From assembly GCF_964204645.1 (NCBI RefSeq), contig NC_134032.1:14750275-14814274 (forward strand): 64,000 nt of DNA, read 5' to 3'. This DNA comes from Tubulanus polymorphus (taxonomy: Eukaryota > Nemertea > Palaeonemertea > Tubulaniformes > Tubulanidae). Of the stretch, positions 1 to 11,332 are shown one piece after another. The number at the start of each line of letters is the position of its first letter. The stretch's first letter is position 1. A program made the position numbers and the translations under genes. The notes under the pieces are model-generated. The model did not search any database and had not been told where the DNA came from. It saw nothing but the letters and a program-made list of their open reading frames with translations.

Positions 1-403
1 TTAACCAACTTTTGAGCAACTGGCCACAGATAGATTTGTTGGGATTGGTAGATCGTGGGTAAGATCTAACATGTCTGTGTCTTGTGTAAATTGATTGGAT
101 TCTTAACAGATCGGATCAGGGGGAAAATGCGCATGTCAGAGAATAGTTGGGGGTAGTAGTGGCCACCCTGGCATGATAGGACATGGCTGATTTTTTATTT
201 TCGAAAAAAGAATTTGACAAGTCACGTCTCAAAAACTCGTGTCATCGTCCGTCAAGTCGGTACGCTAGCGTCACCTGGTTGCACCATCGGTTGCCACAGT
301 TGACTGCGGAGTCCTCGTCGTTGAATTCAAGAAAATGAGAATTTGAAATAGAAGTGTTCGTGTGTTAACAATGGATTGTATTTTGATTGCGTTTATTCTG
401 TAG
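1..403 (+). other. MTHFSD: Intron of MTHFSD (partial)
   Basis: This is the 3' part of an intron upstream of the first visible MTHFSD exon. It ends in a pyrimidine-rich tract and TAG acceptor at 401-403. I see no exon, RNA gene or clear repeat in it. The exons for the cyclo-ligase domain lie outside the window. Confidence 0.6.
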
Positions 404-3179
404 GAAACATACCCAACCCCGGGCCATCAACTGGTCTCTATTGACGGAGGACCGTCTGAATCGAATCCCGGTGCTCAAAAAGCTGCGTCTGTTTGAACTG
501 AAGGCCGGTAAAGATGTCCGTCTCAAGGACGAAGAAGAGGTCAGTTACGTTCTTCAAATTTTACTTAACCCATTAGCACTCAAGCCGCCCGTGTACGCCC
601 TGCAAATTACTCCTCAAGCCGAAGGTATCCGCCCTGTGTATTACTTCACAAGCCGCCCGAATCCGCCCCGGCACCTTTTTCGTATGCTGCACGAAAACGG
701 TTATAGTGGGATTCGAACCCAATAGGTTATGATAAACTTCACCCAGCACTGGCAGCGGTTGTCTCCACCAGTGATCTCCGTCGCTCTACGATCCTAGTGT
801 AACCAACTGTGGTACATCAGACACTAAGATTCTTGGTGAATGATAAACTAGACACCCGAGTCCTGGAAATACCGTACAGAAAACAACATCCTCCTATTTG
901 AAATTCTCCAGTATTTGGTGTATTAGTACAGAGGGTTTAGATGTTGATAAGATAAGATAATTTCATTACTCTCTCGTAGTTTCCATGGTATCTGATGGAG
1001 GGAACGATAATTTTGTTTATAAATATTCGGACGTATTAAGAGATATATAACTAACAATATAAACGAGGTTATTTACTCTGTATACAAATACGTGTATTAT
1101 TTACGATACGCTAAAAGGGGGGATCTATCTCGGCCATCTTGAATACATTGTCGTTCCATTCGATCTGCGTGTAAAAAAGTGAAAAGTATAAATCTGGTGC
1201 CGATTAGCACACTTGACGTCATCTTTACATTCTGGGACCAGTACCACTGTTCTGTGTTAAGATTTTGACTCAAGAGTTAACTCATTGAAAATGAAATAAC
1301 TTCAACTCAGAGTTAACTCTAACTCACAACTGTGGAGCTGGATCCTGAGTTCAGAGTTAACTCTTACTCACAACTGTGGAACTGGGTCCTGTGTTCAGAG
1401 TTAATTCTAACTCACAACTGTGAAACTGGATCCTGAGTTCAGAGTTAACTCTTACTCACAACTGTGGAACTGGGTCCTGTGCTTTACTAAATTTGGAGTT
1501 TTCGATATGTTGAACTTTGTTTAAATTTGGTATATCTGGCGGCAAATTCATTAAGTTGGGATGTGTCAATGTTGATGTTTTCAGGCGCCATCTGTTGAGA
1601 AGTTACAAGAAGAAGCAGATGGAATAAACGACGACGACGAGAACGAACCCCCGAATTATTACCGCAGGCGCCGTCGTTATAGGAAGTACGTTTTATTAAC
1701 ACCAGGGGGCGCTGGGTAGTGCATTGTAATCACAAGAGGGTGGGCGGACAGTGCAGAGGATAACAATTCAAACTTAACTGTTTTAGGCTTCAACTTTTTC
1801 GTGAAACTGGGCCCTGGGGCGGGTAGTGCGTTTTATCAACACCAGGGGGCACTCATTCATTAATGTGCCTTGTGTTCAGATTTTAAAGTATTAACGTTGT
1901 TTTTATTTCGTGCAGCGATTATTCGAACTACAGAAGAAGAGATCGCAGACCGAACTCCGAAGGAGGCGACGGAAGTCAAGTCGAAGAGGGAGGTAGCCCG
2001 TCTCGAGGTGGCAGCAGCGGAGGAGCAGGTGGCGCCACCGATAAAGATGGCCGCGTTAAACGTCGTTTCGGTCGTCGTAGATTCAGCCGTCGCAGACGCA
2101 GAACCAACTCTAACAAAGTACGTGCGAACTCTCCTCCCTCACCACACACACACGTGTAACTCATTTCTCATTCACCCTCTCCCCTCACTCTCTCACCCTC
2201 ACTCTCCCTCTCTCACCCTCTCTTCTCACTCTCCCCCTCACTTTCACCCTCTCCCCTCACTCTCCCCATCTCTCACCCCCTCCCTCTCCCCCTCTCTCTC
2301 ACCCTCTCCCCCTCTCTCTCACCCTCTCCCCTCACTCTCTCACCCTCTCCTCTCATTCACCCTCTCCCCCTCACTCTCCCTCCCTCTCACTCTCTCCTCT
2401 CTCTCACCCTCCCCTTACCGCTTCGAGAATGCTCTGGTTATTCATGATTATAGAAAAAATTGAGAAATTGCAAAGCGTTGATTTGAAAAAAAAACGATCT
2501 CATTGAATCAATTTCATTTTTTTGTGAATCAATTTTTCATTGTGAATGAAGCGTTGTGAGAGATATCAGACGTCGAAAGTGAAATAATAATTGTTGATGT
2601 ATTTTATTTCAGGAGAATGATGAAACTGGAGGATCCGAAGGAGAACGAGTCGAAGGAGAGGAGGGCGAGAAAAAAACCGACCGTCGTCGCAGACCGTTCC
2701 GTCGTCCTAATCGTCGCGGTAACAGCCAGACGGAGGGCGGTAACAGCGATTCGGCCGGCGACGGTGAATCGCCGAGCGGTGCAGGTGGCGCCGGCGGTCG
2801 ACCGCAGCGTCGCTTCCCGCGTACGCGCACGTATTCGGTGTACGTCGGCGGTCTGCCTCCGTCTCTACGCGTCAGCCATTTTAAGAAGGAGGTCCGCAAC
2901 AAAGACGTCAACCCGATACAGGTCGTGTGGCACGGCAACAACGGTCACGCGTTCCTCGTATTCATGGGCGAGGACGAGGCTAACTCGGCGCTCGATCGAC
3001 TCGGAGACTTCGAGATCACCAACGACAAGGGTAAGAAGAAACTGCGTATCGAGGTAGCGAACCGGAGTCGTCAGGGCGGCGGCGGCGGCGGTACGGGAGG
3101 TAAGTCTCGCGGAGGCGCGGGAGGTGAAAGCGGCGACGGAGGCGACGAGGCGACCGGCAGCGGTCACGACGACAACTAA
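404..3179 (+). CDS. MTHFSD: MTHFSD, 3' exons (methenyltetrahydrofolate synthase domain-containing protein)
   Basis: Four exons join in frame: 404-539, 1585-1685, 1916-2117 and 2613-3179 (stop TAA 3177-3179), all with GT-AG introns. The first encodes the conserved segment after the 5-formyl-THF cyclo-ligase-like domain; residues such as RAINW and KIPVL-like RIPVLKKLR align with vertebrate MTHFSD (PMGITW, KIPILRSLR). Exons 2-4 encode a low-complexity linker rich in Arg, Gly, Ser and Glu, with RRRRRY, RRFGRRRFSRRRRR and RRRPFRRPNRRGN clusters. The C-terminus is an RRM beginning YVGGLPPSLRVSHFKKEV, with RNP-like HAFLVFMG, followed by a Gly-rich tail. In the family the RRM suggests RNA binding; the enzyme role of the N-terminal domain is not well established. 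Partial at the 5' end. The linker is much more Arg-rich than I recall for vertebrate proteins. Identity is confident from domain order and motif matches. Confidence 0.9.
1233..1480. mobile_element. Foldback MITE (TTCCACAGT family) with tandem right arms
   Basis: A palindromic unit at about 1233-1350 starts like GGACCAGTACCACTGTTC and ends ACTGTGGAGCTGGATCC. Its right half is then repeated three more times with a period of about 45 bp, each copy ending in ACTGTGRAACTGGRTCCTG. Relatives occur at 35914-36084, 46155-46267, 46468-46775, 51295-51392 and 53430-53532. It lies in an MTHFSD intron. No coding capacity, so it would be non-autonomous. Confidence 0.65.
1699..1713 (+). promoter_or_regulatory. 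CTCF-like motif
   Basis: ACACCAGGGGGCGCT matches the bilaterian CTCF core consensus CCASYAGRKGGCRSY at 14 of 15 positions. It lies 14 bp after an MTHFSD exon. A second copy with the same left flank lies at 1839-1853. Binding is inferred only. Confidence 0.4.
1768..1825 (+). repeat. Dispersed repeat with GTTTCACGAAAAAGTTT-type end
   Basis: The sequence TTCAAACTTAACTGTTTTAG followed by CTTTTTCGTGAAACTGGGCC recurs nearly unchanged at 40990-41045, where its inverted partner is also present. This copy is a single arm. Confidence 0.5.
1839..1853 (+). promoter_or_regulatory. CTCF-like motif
   Basis: ACACCAGGGGGCACT matches the CTCF core consensus at 14 of 15 positions. It shares the flank TTTTATYAAC with the site at 1699, so the two probably arose by local duplication within the same intron. 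Confidence 0.4.
2165..2415 (+). repeat. Polypyrimidine CCCTCT/CACCCTCTC tract in MTHFSD intron
   Basis: Irregular tandem runs of CACCCTCTCCC and CCCCTCACTCT fill most of this intron. The reading frames that cross it are open only because it has few stop-forming triplets. It should be treated as simple sequence. Confidence 0.8.
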
Positions 3180-4109
3180 ACTAAACATCGTTCATCACGC
3201 GACCGGCTTTTGACTAATAGATGGCAGCACATGTATTTTTGATTGGTGCTTCGTATGAATGTTTCATTTCGTTTAAAGTACATATAACCCCCCTTTGTGT
3301 GCGTCCAAATTCGAGGCCGTTTTTTTTTTTTTTCTTTTTAAAATTAATTTCAAATTTAGAAACGGCGACAACAACAGGTTGTTACGTAAAATTGTAAAAA
3401 TGTAGCGCGGCATATTTTATTTCCTTGCATGGTTTCGGTTTTTGCATTCGGTTAGCGCGCGCGCGTGCAATATTTCGATATATTTAGTTCAGTTTTTTGA
3501 TTTCAATCGAGAATTTAACATGAATTCGAAAAGCAACGACGTCTTAACGCGATATTTCGTTTCTAATAAAAAATTATATTTTTATTAATATCGGTTTTTA
3601 CTCCAAATTTTGAAATGAAAAGAAAATGAAAAATCAAAGAAAATAAAAAGAAATCTGATACGATTTTGAATGATTGTTTTTGACGATTGGAGAATTTTAA
3701 AAAGAATTAATTGATTTAAAAAAAAATGTTACGTCGATTTAACGAATCTTTATTTGTTGGTTTTTACTACAAAAAAGAAAGAAAATTTACCCCCAAAAAA
3801 AAAGGAGGAATCACGTTTGTGTGTGTGTTGACTTTTTAGTAATGTTAATGATATATAGGGGGCAGTGTTTTCAGAGTACGGGGAGCGGGCTCTTACCCGC
3901 CACCCCGCCTCCCCCTGCGCCGGTTACCGAATGGCGTACTACCATCAAAATTTGTAGTTATGATTTTGGAGTTTCATTAAACATTGAACCAACTGACGAG
4001 TTTGTGTTCTGTCAGTTCAGGCGTGTATATGGTGTTATTCTAGCCTGGATTATAATATTGTCTCTAAATATTTATTGATTTTTCCGATTGTGTCATGTTT
4101 GTCGGTCGT

Positions 4110-4212
4110 TTGATATATCAATAACAGATTTGATATATCGTTAACTAATTTGATATATCGTTAACCGCTATGATATATCATCAATAACTAATTCGATATA
4201 TCATTAACTAAT
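4110..4212 (+). repeat. Short tandem repeat of about 20-25 bp (TGATATATCGTTAACTAATT)
   Basis: Five imperfect units of TGATATATCRTTAACTAATT occur in a row. It is AT-rich simple DNA with no visible coding content. Confidence 0.7.
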
Positions 4213-5227
4213 TTATTCGATGAATGAATTTTTCCCGTGTAGTTTTTACGCGTGTTTTTTCCTGCGCGTATTTTTGTTCAATCTCGCGCGTGCCGGTCGA
4301 TGTTACGGAAATGATGGTTTCCACGACGACGGGCGCACGCGCATGCGTAAGAAATTTACGCCGAAAATTATTGTTGCAGTTTTGTTTCTGTTGGTTTAAC
4401 TCTGAATTTAATAATAATAATAAAAAAAAAGAAAAAACCCCTGAACAATAAATAAATCCCAGCAAATAGAACTCGATCTTTTTGAAAAATAATCGTAATC
4501 GTTTCGATGAGTTGTTTTCTCTTGACCTGTCGAAGTTCACCGAAGTTCGTTCTGCTCTGAAAAATGCCCTCGGAATTCAAATTCGGAATAAGAAAAACGA
4601 TCGAGTATTTTTTTAATCAGAATTCGGAATTTCGTTTAATTTCGCTCAGGCACCTCTGAGAAATATTTGATTTTGCTGATTGTAACTTCGATGATGGCAT
4701 TTATGAACATTAATGAATTTGAAAGCGTCTTTTCGTTTTGACTGGAATTTGAAGGCTTTATTCTCGAGTCTCGGCTCTGCTTTATAAGAATGGAAAAAAG
4801 AGAAGAGGAAAATCCTGTTTTTTTTTTGTCACTTTGAATTACGAGAAAAAGATGGGAGTGTATTTAAATGTTTAAAAAAAAAACCCAGCATTATTATACC
4901 CAAGAATCGGACGTATAAACTATAAATAATATTTCCATGTTCCAAGTTATCATTTGCCTTGTGTTTGATTTTACAGAGAAACTGGGAATTTTTGCACGTA
5001 ATGTAAATAATTGATAATGAATTATCATTTTTCCGAGCTGGTCTCCACCGCTGCCCTCTGGTGTCTCTCGCGAGCGAACTTCGGTTTTCGTAGTCCAGTC
5101 TCTGAACGACGGTGGTAGCGACTGATAATAGTTTCCGAAGATGGAACGCGATAATCGAAGTTCGTTCGTCCGCTATTGTAAAATCGTATTTCTTCTTAAT
5201 TATCTACTGCTGTAACTACCTATCAGA

Positions 5228-5242
5228 CCACTAGGTGGCGAC
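5228..5242 (+). promoter_or_regulatory. CTCF-like motif
   Basis: CCACTAGGTGGCGAC matches the CTCF core consensus at 14 of 15 positions. It sits in intergenic DNA between MTHFSD and TXNL1, which is a plausible insulator position, though that is inference. Confidence 0.4.
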
Positions 5243-6239
5243 ACCTGACGATTAGAAACATCGAACTTTCGTAGAGAAATCTGGCTTCGATTTTACCGCT
5301 CACTAGAATACGACCTTGAACTCTTTGACTATCGACTGCTTGCGGTTTTTAAAAATCGCGTAACTTTCGGGGAATCCCTGGCGTGTTCATCTTCCCGCTC
5401 ATTTTTTGGTGGTACGGTTTCTAAAAATAGTTCATTTTCTCCGCGATCGTTTATTATTATAATTATTAGATCATCGTAAAAACTTTGTTCATTTTTGCAT
5501 ATCATTTATTTTTTCTACGTAAAACTCTTATTGCCGCGGGCGACAGTTTATGTCGTTCATTTTACGTTTCGAAGGACGGAAGAAAAGCTTTAATTTGTAA
5601 CAAAAAAGGCTGAAAAATATATTGAATGATCAATTTTCGAAATACCAAACAAATGACTTAACAGCAGTGAATCTCGTGCTTCAGTTGTCATCAGAGATGT
5701 GTCTTTGTTTTTGAGTACAAATTTGTATTTCTAATTCAAGCTCTTTCATCAATTACTAGTGGCATTAAACTCATCTACAAGTATATTATAATTATTATTA
5801 TTATTATTATTATTATTATCATTACATAAAAATAATATGTAAATAGTATTTATGATCAAAAAATTTATAGAAATAAAAATATAATTATTAATTAATTATA
5901 ATTACAATGCTAACGTAGTGAAGCGAGAGTGAGTTTTTTTTTTTTTGTTATAAAAAGTGTGCAAAGTTACTTTTTATAGGGGGCGGGCGGGGAATAGATT
6001 TTTAGAAAACGTTCACTTTTTTTCCCAGTTAGAGAAGGATATTTCTGAAGTTTCCCTAAATTAGTTTCTCATCGGCAAATCGAGTACTTAACAAAAAAAA
6101 AACGATACAAACGGATTTTTCTGATTTCGTCAGGAATCGATGAATCGAATATTCATTTCATGTGACAACTACTCAAAATCTGATGCGTTGCGCAAAAAAA
6201 AAACCCGAAGCTCGTATTATTAAAACGGTCTAAACTCGG

Positions 6240-6520
6240 ATAAGTCGTCAAATAATTGAAGTCATTACGATTTTTAAAACCGTTTCTAATTCAATTTACT
6301 AAGTTTAAGTCGTCAATTGGATTTATAAGTCGTCACATCTCTCGAGTTAACTCTATTTTTGAGTCTCAATTTCTATTTCTAATTCAATTTACTAATTGTA
6401 AGTCGTCATATTACTGAAGTCGTCATTATTTATGAGTCACAAAGTTTGTATTTCTAATTCAAATTACTAATTGTAAGTCGTCGTTTGAATAAGTCATCAA
6501 TTTTAATGACCGTCCCGAGA
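6240..6520 (+). repeat. Dispersed AAGTCGTCA repeat, copy 1
   Basis: Imperfect tandem units combine TAAGTCGTCA with TTTCTATTTCTAATTCAATT and ACTAATTGTAAGTCGTC. The same module recurs at 50712-51010 (same strand) and 54150-54280 (opposite strand). It is a dispersed non-coding repeat. Confidence 0.6.
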
Positions 6521-6821
6521 GCTATGACGACCGAACTGATTTTGATTGTTCCGGCTTCGACCGCGTTACGTTGTTGAAAATAAAGGTAAAAGTTTTCATC
6601 GAATGTTTTAAATGTTGAAAAAAAAATTGTTGTAAAAAAAGACGAGAAATTTTTTTTCGATTCGATTCGATTGAAAACGAATGAATTTTAGAAGACGGGG
6701 ATTTGATTAAATGATTATTATTTTCACGAGAGAAACAAACTATGCAGTTACTGTAATGATATTCAGATAAATAAAAACTTGTAAAAATTGAAAAACATCG
6801 GTAATCGTTTATTATTCTTTG

Positions 6822-7047
6822 TTAGGCTAAATAAAAATGATACCTAGTTTCTCCGCAGCGGCCGGGTCAATTTTATAAAATATGATAAAATTTATAAACA
6901 GTTCATTTCTATAGCGGCCGGGTCTGTTATGGTGAAATTGATCACGATTTAAAAAAAAGTAATGTATAGGGTAGATAGGCGGCCGGCCGGGTCAACATTT
7001 AAGCTCAGCAGAGCGGAGAAACAAGGTATCAATTTGTTTTAGCCTTA
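6822..7047. mobile_element. MITE with TTAGGCTAAA termini
   Basis: The left end TTAGGCTAAATAAAAATGAT and the right end ATCAATTTGTTTTAGCCTTA are inverted repeats, each adjoining GGTATC/GATACC and then GCGGAGAAAC or its complement. The interior has GGCCGGGTC motifs. A shorter relative with the same ends is at 38224-38318. Non-coding. Confidence 0.65.
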
Positions 7048-7928
7048 GTTTGTTGTATTTGTTGGAAGTCCTTGAAACTGTTGACTGCATCTATACAACG
7101 ACAGGACCCCCGGCCCTCCCCCGGGCAACCGATCTACATGTTACAACTCTGCAGCAAACTGAGACCGGCAAACTCTTATGAACGGACTGGAAAGAATTGT
7201 CGAAGCTGAACGAATGTTCGAGTAAAAGACTAGAATTACATCAGGAAAAGATGTAATTTTTGTCTTGAGTTGAGATTGATCAGTTTGATCAGTCTTCATC
7301 AGGTGTGGATAAAAATTGGGGTTTCGATTCTGTTGCGTGACATTTTTCTATTTAAGATTGAAACAGGTATTGGTGAGAGTGTGCTATTCGACAATTAAAA
7401 ACTAGGACTGTCCCGGGTTCGAACACATGCGATATCGATCCTGATCTCTTTTAGACTGGTTGCCTGTCCCATTCAATATATTCTAACTGAAGGTAGAGAC
7501 CGGCAACCAGTCTAATGCAATGTGGTCATAAATTAGATTCGCGGTTTAGTATCGAAGGGACAGCGGCTGGGGCACGAGGGCCCCTCCCAAAAGGGTTCGG
7601 CACCGCTGCGCCAAGATGTCGTGTACTTTGTGTCCCCACTGCTGGTGAATTCGATATCAGATATTGGTGCATCTTCACCCGTCAAGGGATTCGAACCCAC
7701 TACGCTAAAGCTGTTCCCCGAAGGTGGAAGCGAGTTCGGGAGTAATACTGGACCCCTGGCAAGCGAGGATGGTGCTATGTTTGATAGAAAACCTGGATCA
7801 AATCCGTTTAGTAGCGAATAGTCCGCTAGCCGATGAATAGTGGATTCTACTTCCTGCCGCTGGGTGGTGCACCGGTCGAAAACTGCGGTTTTATATAGTG
7901 CGAATTGGTAAATCGATCTAAAGCCGCG
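7048..7928. other. Intergenic DNA with repeat fragments upstream of TXNL1
   Basis: The stretch 7445-7515 is repeated at 28890-28960 (GACTGGTTGCC, then AACTGAAGGTAGAGACCGGC). Near 7680-7740, TAGCGTAGTGG and GGTTCGAATCC on the minus strand resemble the A and B boxes of a tRNA but are too close for a real tRNA gene. The two short open frames here have no recognisable product. The TXNL1 promoter should lie in the right part. Confidence 0.45.
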
Positions 7929-8580
7929 ATGTCTGGTAATTTAAAAGATTTAAACGATGATGCTGAATTTCAGGCTGAACTGAACAGCGCTGGTTCAAAA
8001 CTGGTCGTCGTAGATTTCTTCGCAACCTGGTAAGTTGCCCGACAGACCGGGCCACCACCGGCACCAAAGAAATAAACAAAAATCCATTCCGATTTTTCCG
8101 TCAATCGGTGGCTCTTTTGATAAACTATTTACAAATTGATTGAGATGTCAAGAAAAACATTTGCCGTATTTATTTGCTTTAACCCTAACCCTATCACTTA
8201 ACCTCTGTGTACTAACGGATCTTTGTATTTGTTGATTTATCTGTAGCTAGGTGGCGCCCTTGTCATCAAATCGCGCCTGTTTTCGAAGGATACGCCGCCA
8301 ACTATTCTAATGCCGTTTTTCTAAAAGTTGACGTCGATAAATTGACCGTAAGTCCATGAGAGACGGGTTCGACCGTACTTTAAGCATCCAAAAAACCCGT
8401 CGTATTTTGCTTTAATGATTTATTGGTCGGTTTTTTAGGAAGTGACGAAACGGTACAATATCACAGCGATGCCGACCTTCACCTTCTTCAAAAACAAGGT
8501 CAAAGTCGAAAGGAAATATCAAAAAGCATTATCAAGAGCCAGGAGAAAGTGATGAAACAGTTGAAGTTAAAGGCCATGTA

Positions 8581-8980
8581 AGTTTGTGAAATACAGCAGA
8601 CTGTCTCTTACTGCGGTAAAGTTGAGACCGGTAAAATTCTACCCTAAGTTGGTGTCAAATACTGAGTAAGAGTTTGTGAAATACAGTAGACTCTGTCTCT
8701 TACTGGGGTAAACTTGAGACTAGTAAAATTCTACCCCGAGTTGGTGTCAAATACTGAGTAAGAGTTTGTGAAATACAGTAGACTCTGTCCCTTACTGCGG
8801 TAAACTTGAGACTGGTAAAATTCTACCCCGATTTGGTTTCAAATACTGAGTAAGAGTTTGTGAAATACAGTAGACTCTGTCTCTTACTGGGGTAAAGTTG
8901 AGACCGGTAAAATTCTACCCCGAGTTGGTATCAAATACCGAGTAAGAGTTTGTGATATACAGTTGACTCTGTCTCATTCC
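8581..8980 (+). repeat. 92 bp tandem repeat, about 4.4 units, in TXNL1 intron
   Basis: Units begin AGTTTGTGAAATACAG at 8581, 8671, 8763, 8855 and 8947, giving a period of about 92 bp. The first unit overlaps the exon 3 donor (GTAAGT at 8578), so the array may have started from the 5' end of the intron. Confidence 0.85.
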
Positions 8981-9334
8981 TCAGCTGTTAACAGATTGGC
9001 CGATTGTGAATATTTAAGATTAAACTCATGAATATTCAAACAGACCTCATAAATATTGAAATGAACCTCATGAATATTTACAGATATCTAAGATGATACA
9101 GATGAATGGTTCGTAATTTTTAAACGAATCGGACGATTACACGTTGAAACACGCTCTCTCTCCTAAAGGCGGTTATTTACAGTCGGACTGCGACGAACAG
9201 TTGATAATTTCCCTCGAATTCTCACAACCTGTTAAACTACATTCGTTAAAGATGTACGCCCCAGACGGTAAGAGACTCCAGCGTCCCTACGACTCCTTGA
9301 TCCCTTTAAACAGGGTCCCCATGTCTCCTTGATT

Positions 9335-9415
9335 CCTTCAAAACTCCTTTTAAACTGAAAAAGCTGTTAAAAGGTGCTTGAAACTCCTTCAATTTTGAGA
9401 AATAGGCAATTATAA
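9335..9415 (+). repeat. Dispersed CTCCTTGAAACTCCTT repeat
   Basis: The phrase GGTGCTTGAAACTCCTTCAA followed by TTTTGAGAAATAGGCAATTA recurs at 38150-38226. It is a short non-coding fragment within a TXNL1 intron, perhaps a remnant of an older element. Confidence 0.45.
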
Positions 9416-10714
9416 ATTTTTGTAGTTGTACATTAGACTATGTCTAAATCTGTAAAGTTGGGACCAGTTTTCAATACCCAATCACAAGGTAGGCCAGTTA
9501 CTGAATTAGAAGCCAAGTTAAGGTAGTGCTGAGGATAAAACTTGCTTACAAAACACTGAATTAATGGTTTACTCGGATAAACAGTACCCATTTATGTCTA
9601 TTATGTCCATTTATGTAATTGCGATTTGAAAGTGATGCAGACACTTCCTCACAATTTGAAAGTTTCAGCCTTAAAACTCCTTACATTCAAACTCAAATTA
9701 TTCAACTGAATTTTTCAGACGGAACTGCAGCAAAAACAATTAAACTTTTCGCGAATCGACCGCAAACTTTAGACTTCAACTTGGCAGAGAGTATGGACGC
9801 AATTCAGAAAACACGGTAAGTTTTAAACATTTGCCCCCTCCCCCAATCTCTCACCCTGAGTCTCCCCATTTCTCTCTCTCTTCCTGAGTCTCTTTCATCT
9901 TGTTTCTTTTTGATTTTTCAGATTGACCCCGGACGATGTAAAAGAAGGACTTTAATACCGCTACGATAAGTCAAATTCAAAAATGTTTCCAGTGTTTCGG
10001 CGTTCCAGCGTTTCGGTAACAATGAAAATCATTTCATATTTCAACAGTTAAAACAGTTACAGTTTGAATCAGAAAAAAAAACTGAAAAATTACAGCAGTT
10101 TGAAAAAAAAACTGCCAAATTCAATGAATTTCTATTAGTCTTATCAAAAATTCATAAAGACTAGTCTCTGAATTTTTGGTCTTATTAAGTCGACTATTGG
10201 ATGTTAAAGATTGATCTCTAAGATTCTTTTAAAGATTGACTCTAGAAAAGGCTGATTTCAACACAATTTAGTTTTTCACCTGAAGCACAGTCTACTTGTC
10301 GTTAATTCAGAGATTTTTGGAAACATTGAGTTTTATTCGAGTTAATTATCTACGCATTATGTTTATTTTCCAGATATTCGTAAATGATAATCAAGGAGGT
10401 AATGAGACGACCGTTATTAACTATTTAGGATTTATCGGTTCACCTGTGATGGCTACGAACATGTCCGATTTCAAACGAGTAAGTTTCAAATGCCGACCAA
10501 GGCACCCGTCGTAAGATTGTTATTTTCGTCGCCCGGTGTAGATTGATTTTAAGATTGTTAATTTCAAGATCATTTCAAAAGATGATATTTTCGTTAACGG
10601 GTGAAGATTATATTTTCTTCGACCAGCGTAGATCAATTTTAAGATGTTATTTTCAAGATGATTTCGTCAGATGTTATTTCCATTGGTGAAGATCTTTATT
10701 TTCGCATAATTTAG

Positions 10715-10863
10715 ATAAATGACGCTGACGATGCCAACGGTGGATGTGGTTGCTGCGGCAACGCAAATGATGATAACAATGATGATGATGATGATGATGA
10801 TTATTTAACCGAGGAAGAAGAGCCTGAATTTATTAAAACGCGTTTTCAAATGATTTTAATGAG
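10715..10863 (+). other. Candidate acidic cassette exon of the TXNL1 gene
   Basis: This 149 bp stretch is open in the phase of exon 10374-10478, is preceded by AATTTAG and followed by GTTTAA. It would encode GGCGCCGNA, a run of Asp and YLTEEEEPEFIKTRF. Its length (3n+2) would make the last exon read in another frame (WRERKERFIIDGEGQ...), stopping at 11503-11505. The run of GAT is also a microsatellite, and the donor is weak. No known TXNL1 isoform with this exon comes to mind. Confidence 0.25.
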
Positions 10864-11179
10864 GTTTAATATTGAATTTAGACAACTGAGTTTCTTAGGT
10901 CATTATTTCTCCCTGCCCTAGTAGAGTTTATACACAAATTTCTAAAAGGGTTGATTTATGAGGATATTTGATGGATGTTAGGCTCCCCCTTCCTTCTCCA
11001 TTCAGATTAGATATTTTTGAAATTTACATTTTTCTAATGGACACTTACGTTTTGTAAAATATGGTGATTGTTTATTTCACGTATGTTTAGATATTTCAGT
11101 CACCGATTTAATCTGAATTTCAACCTGAATTGAGACAATGAATTCTGAGATATTTTCACCATCTGTAGAACTCTGTTTA

Positions 11180-11332
11180 CAGTGGAACCTCGTTTATACA
11201 ATTTATCAGATATTACAAAACTAGAATTTCATTCCAGATAAGACAATATCAATTATTTCCATACTTGATATAACGAATTATAACTAATGGATTTTCTGTT
11301 GCCCTGAAGTTCGTTGCAACGAGGTTCCACTG
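11180..11332. mobile_element. pogo/Tigger-type MITE with TA target duplication
   Basis: The ends are CAGTGGAACCTCGTT and its complement AACGAGGTTCCACTG, flanked on both sides by TA (11178-11179, 11333-11334). This end sequence and the TA duplication are typical of Tc1/mariner-superfamily (pogo/Tigger-like) MITEs. It lies in the last TXNL1 intron and has no coding capacity. Confidence 0.75.

Larger units (their letters stand above)
3180..6239. other. MTHFSD 3' UTR and intergenic DNA
   Basis: No protein-coding exon is recognised here. A likely poly(A) signal of MTHFSD is AATAAA near 3565. The region holds AT-rich DNA, a short array at 4110-4212, a TTA microsatellite near 5790-5820 and a CTCF-like site at 5228. 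The UTR boundary cannot be fixed by eye. Confidence 0.5.

Noticed and set aside
2609-3188. Minus-strand frames overlapping the MTHFSD RRM exon
   Set aside because: Shadows of a well-supported coding exon rich in CGT/CGC codons.
8180-8196. Telomere-like TAACCCTAACCC in a TXNL1 intron
   Set aside because: Only two units in ordinary intron sequence; chance or a tiny remnant.
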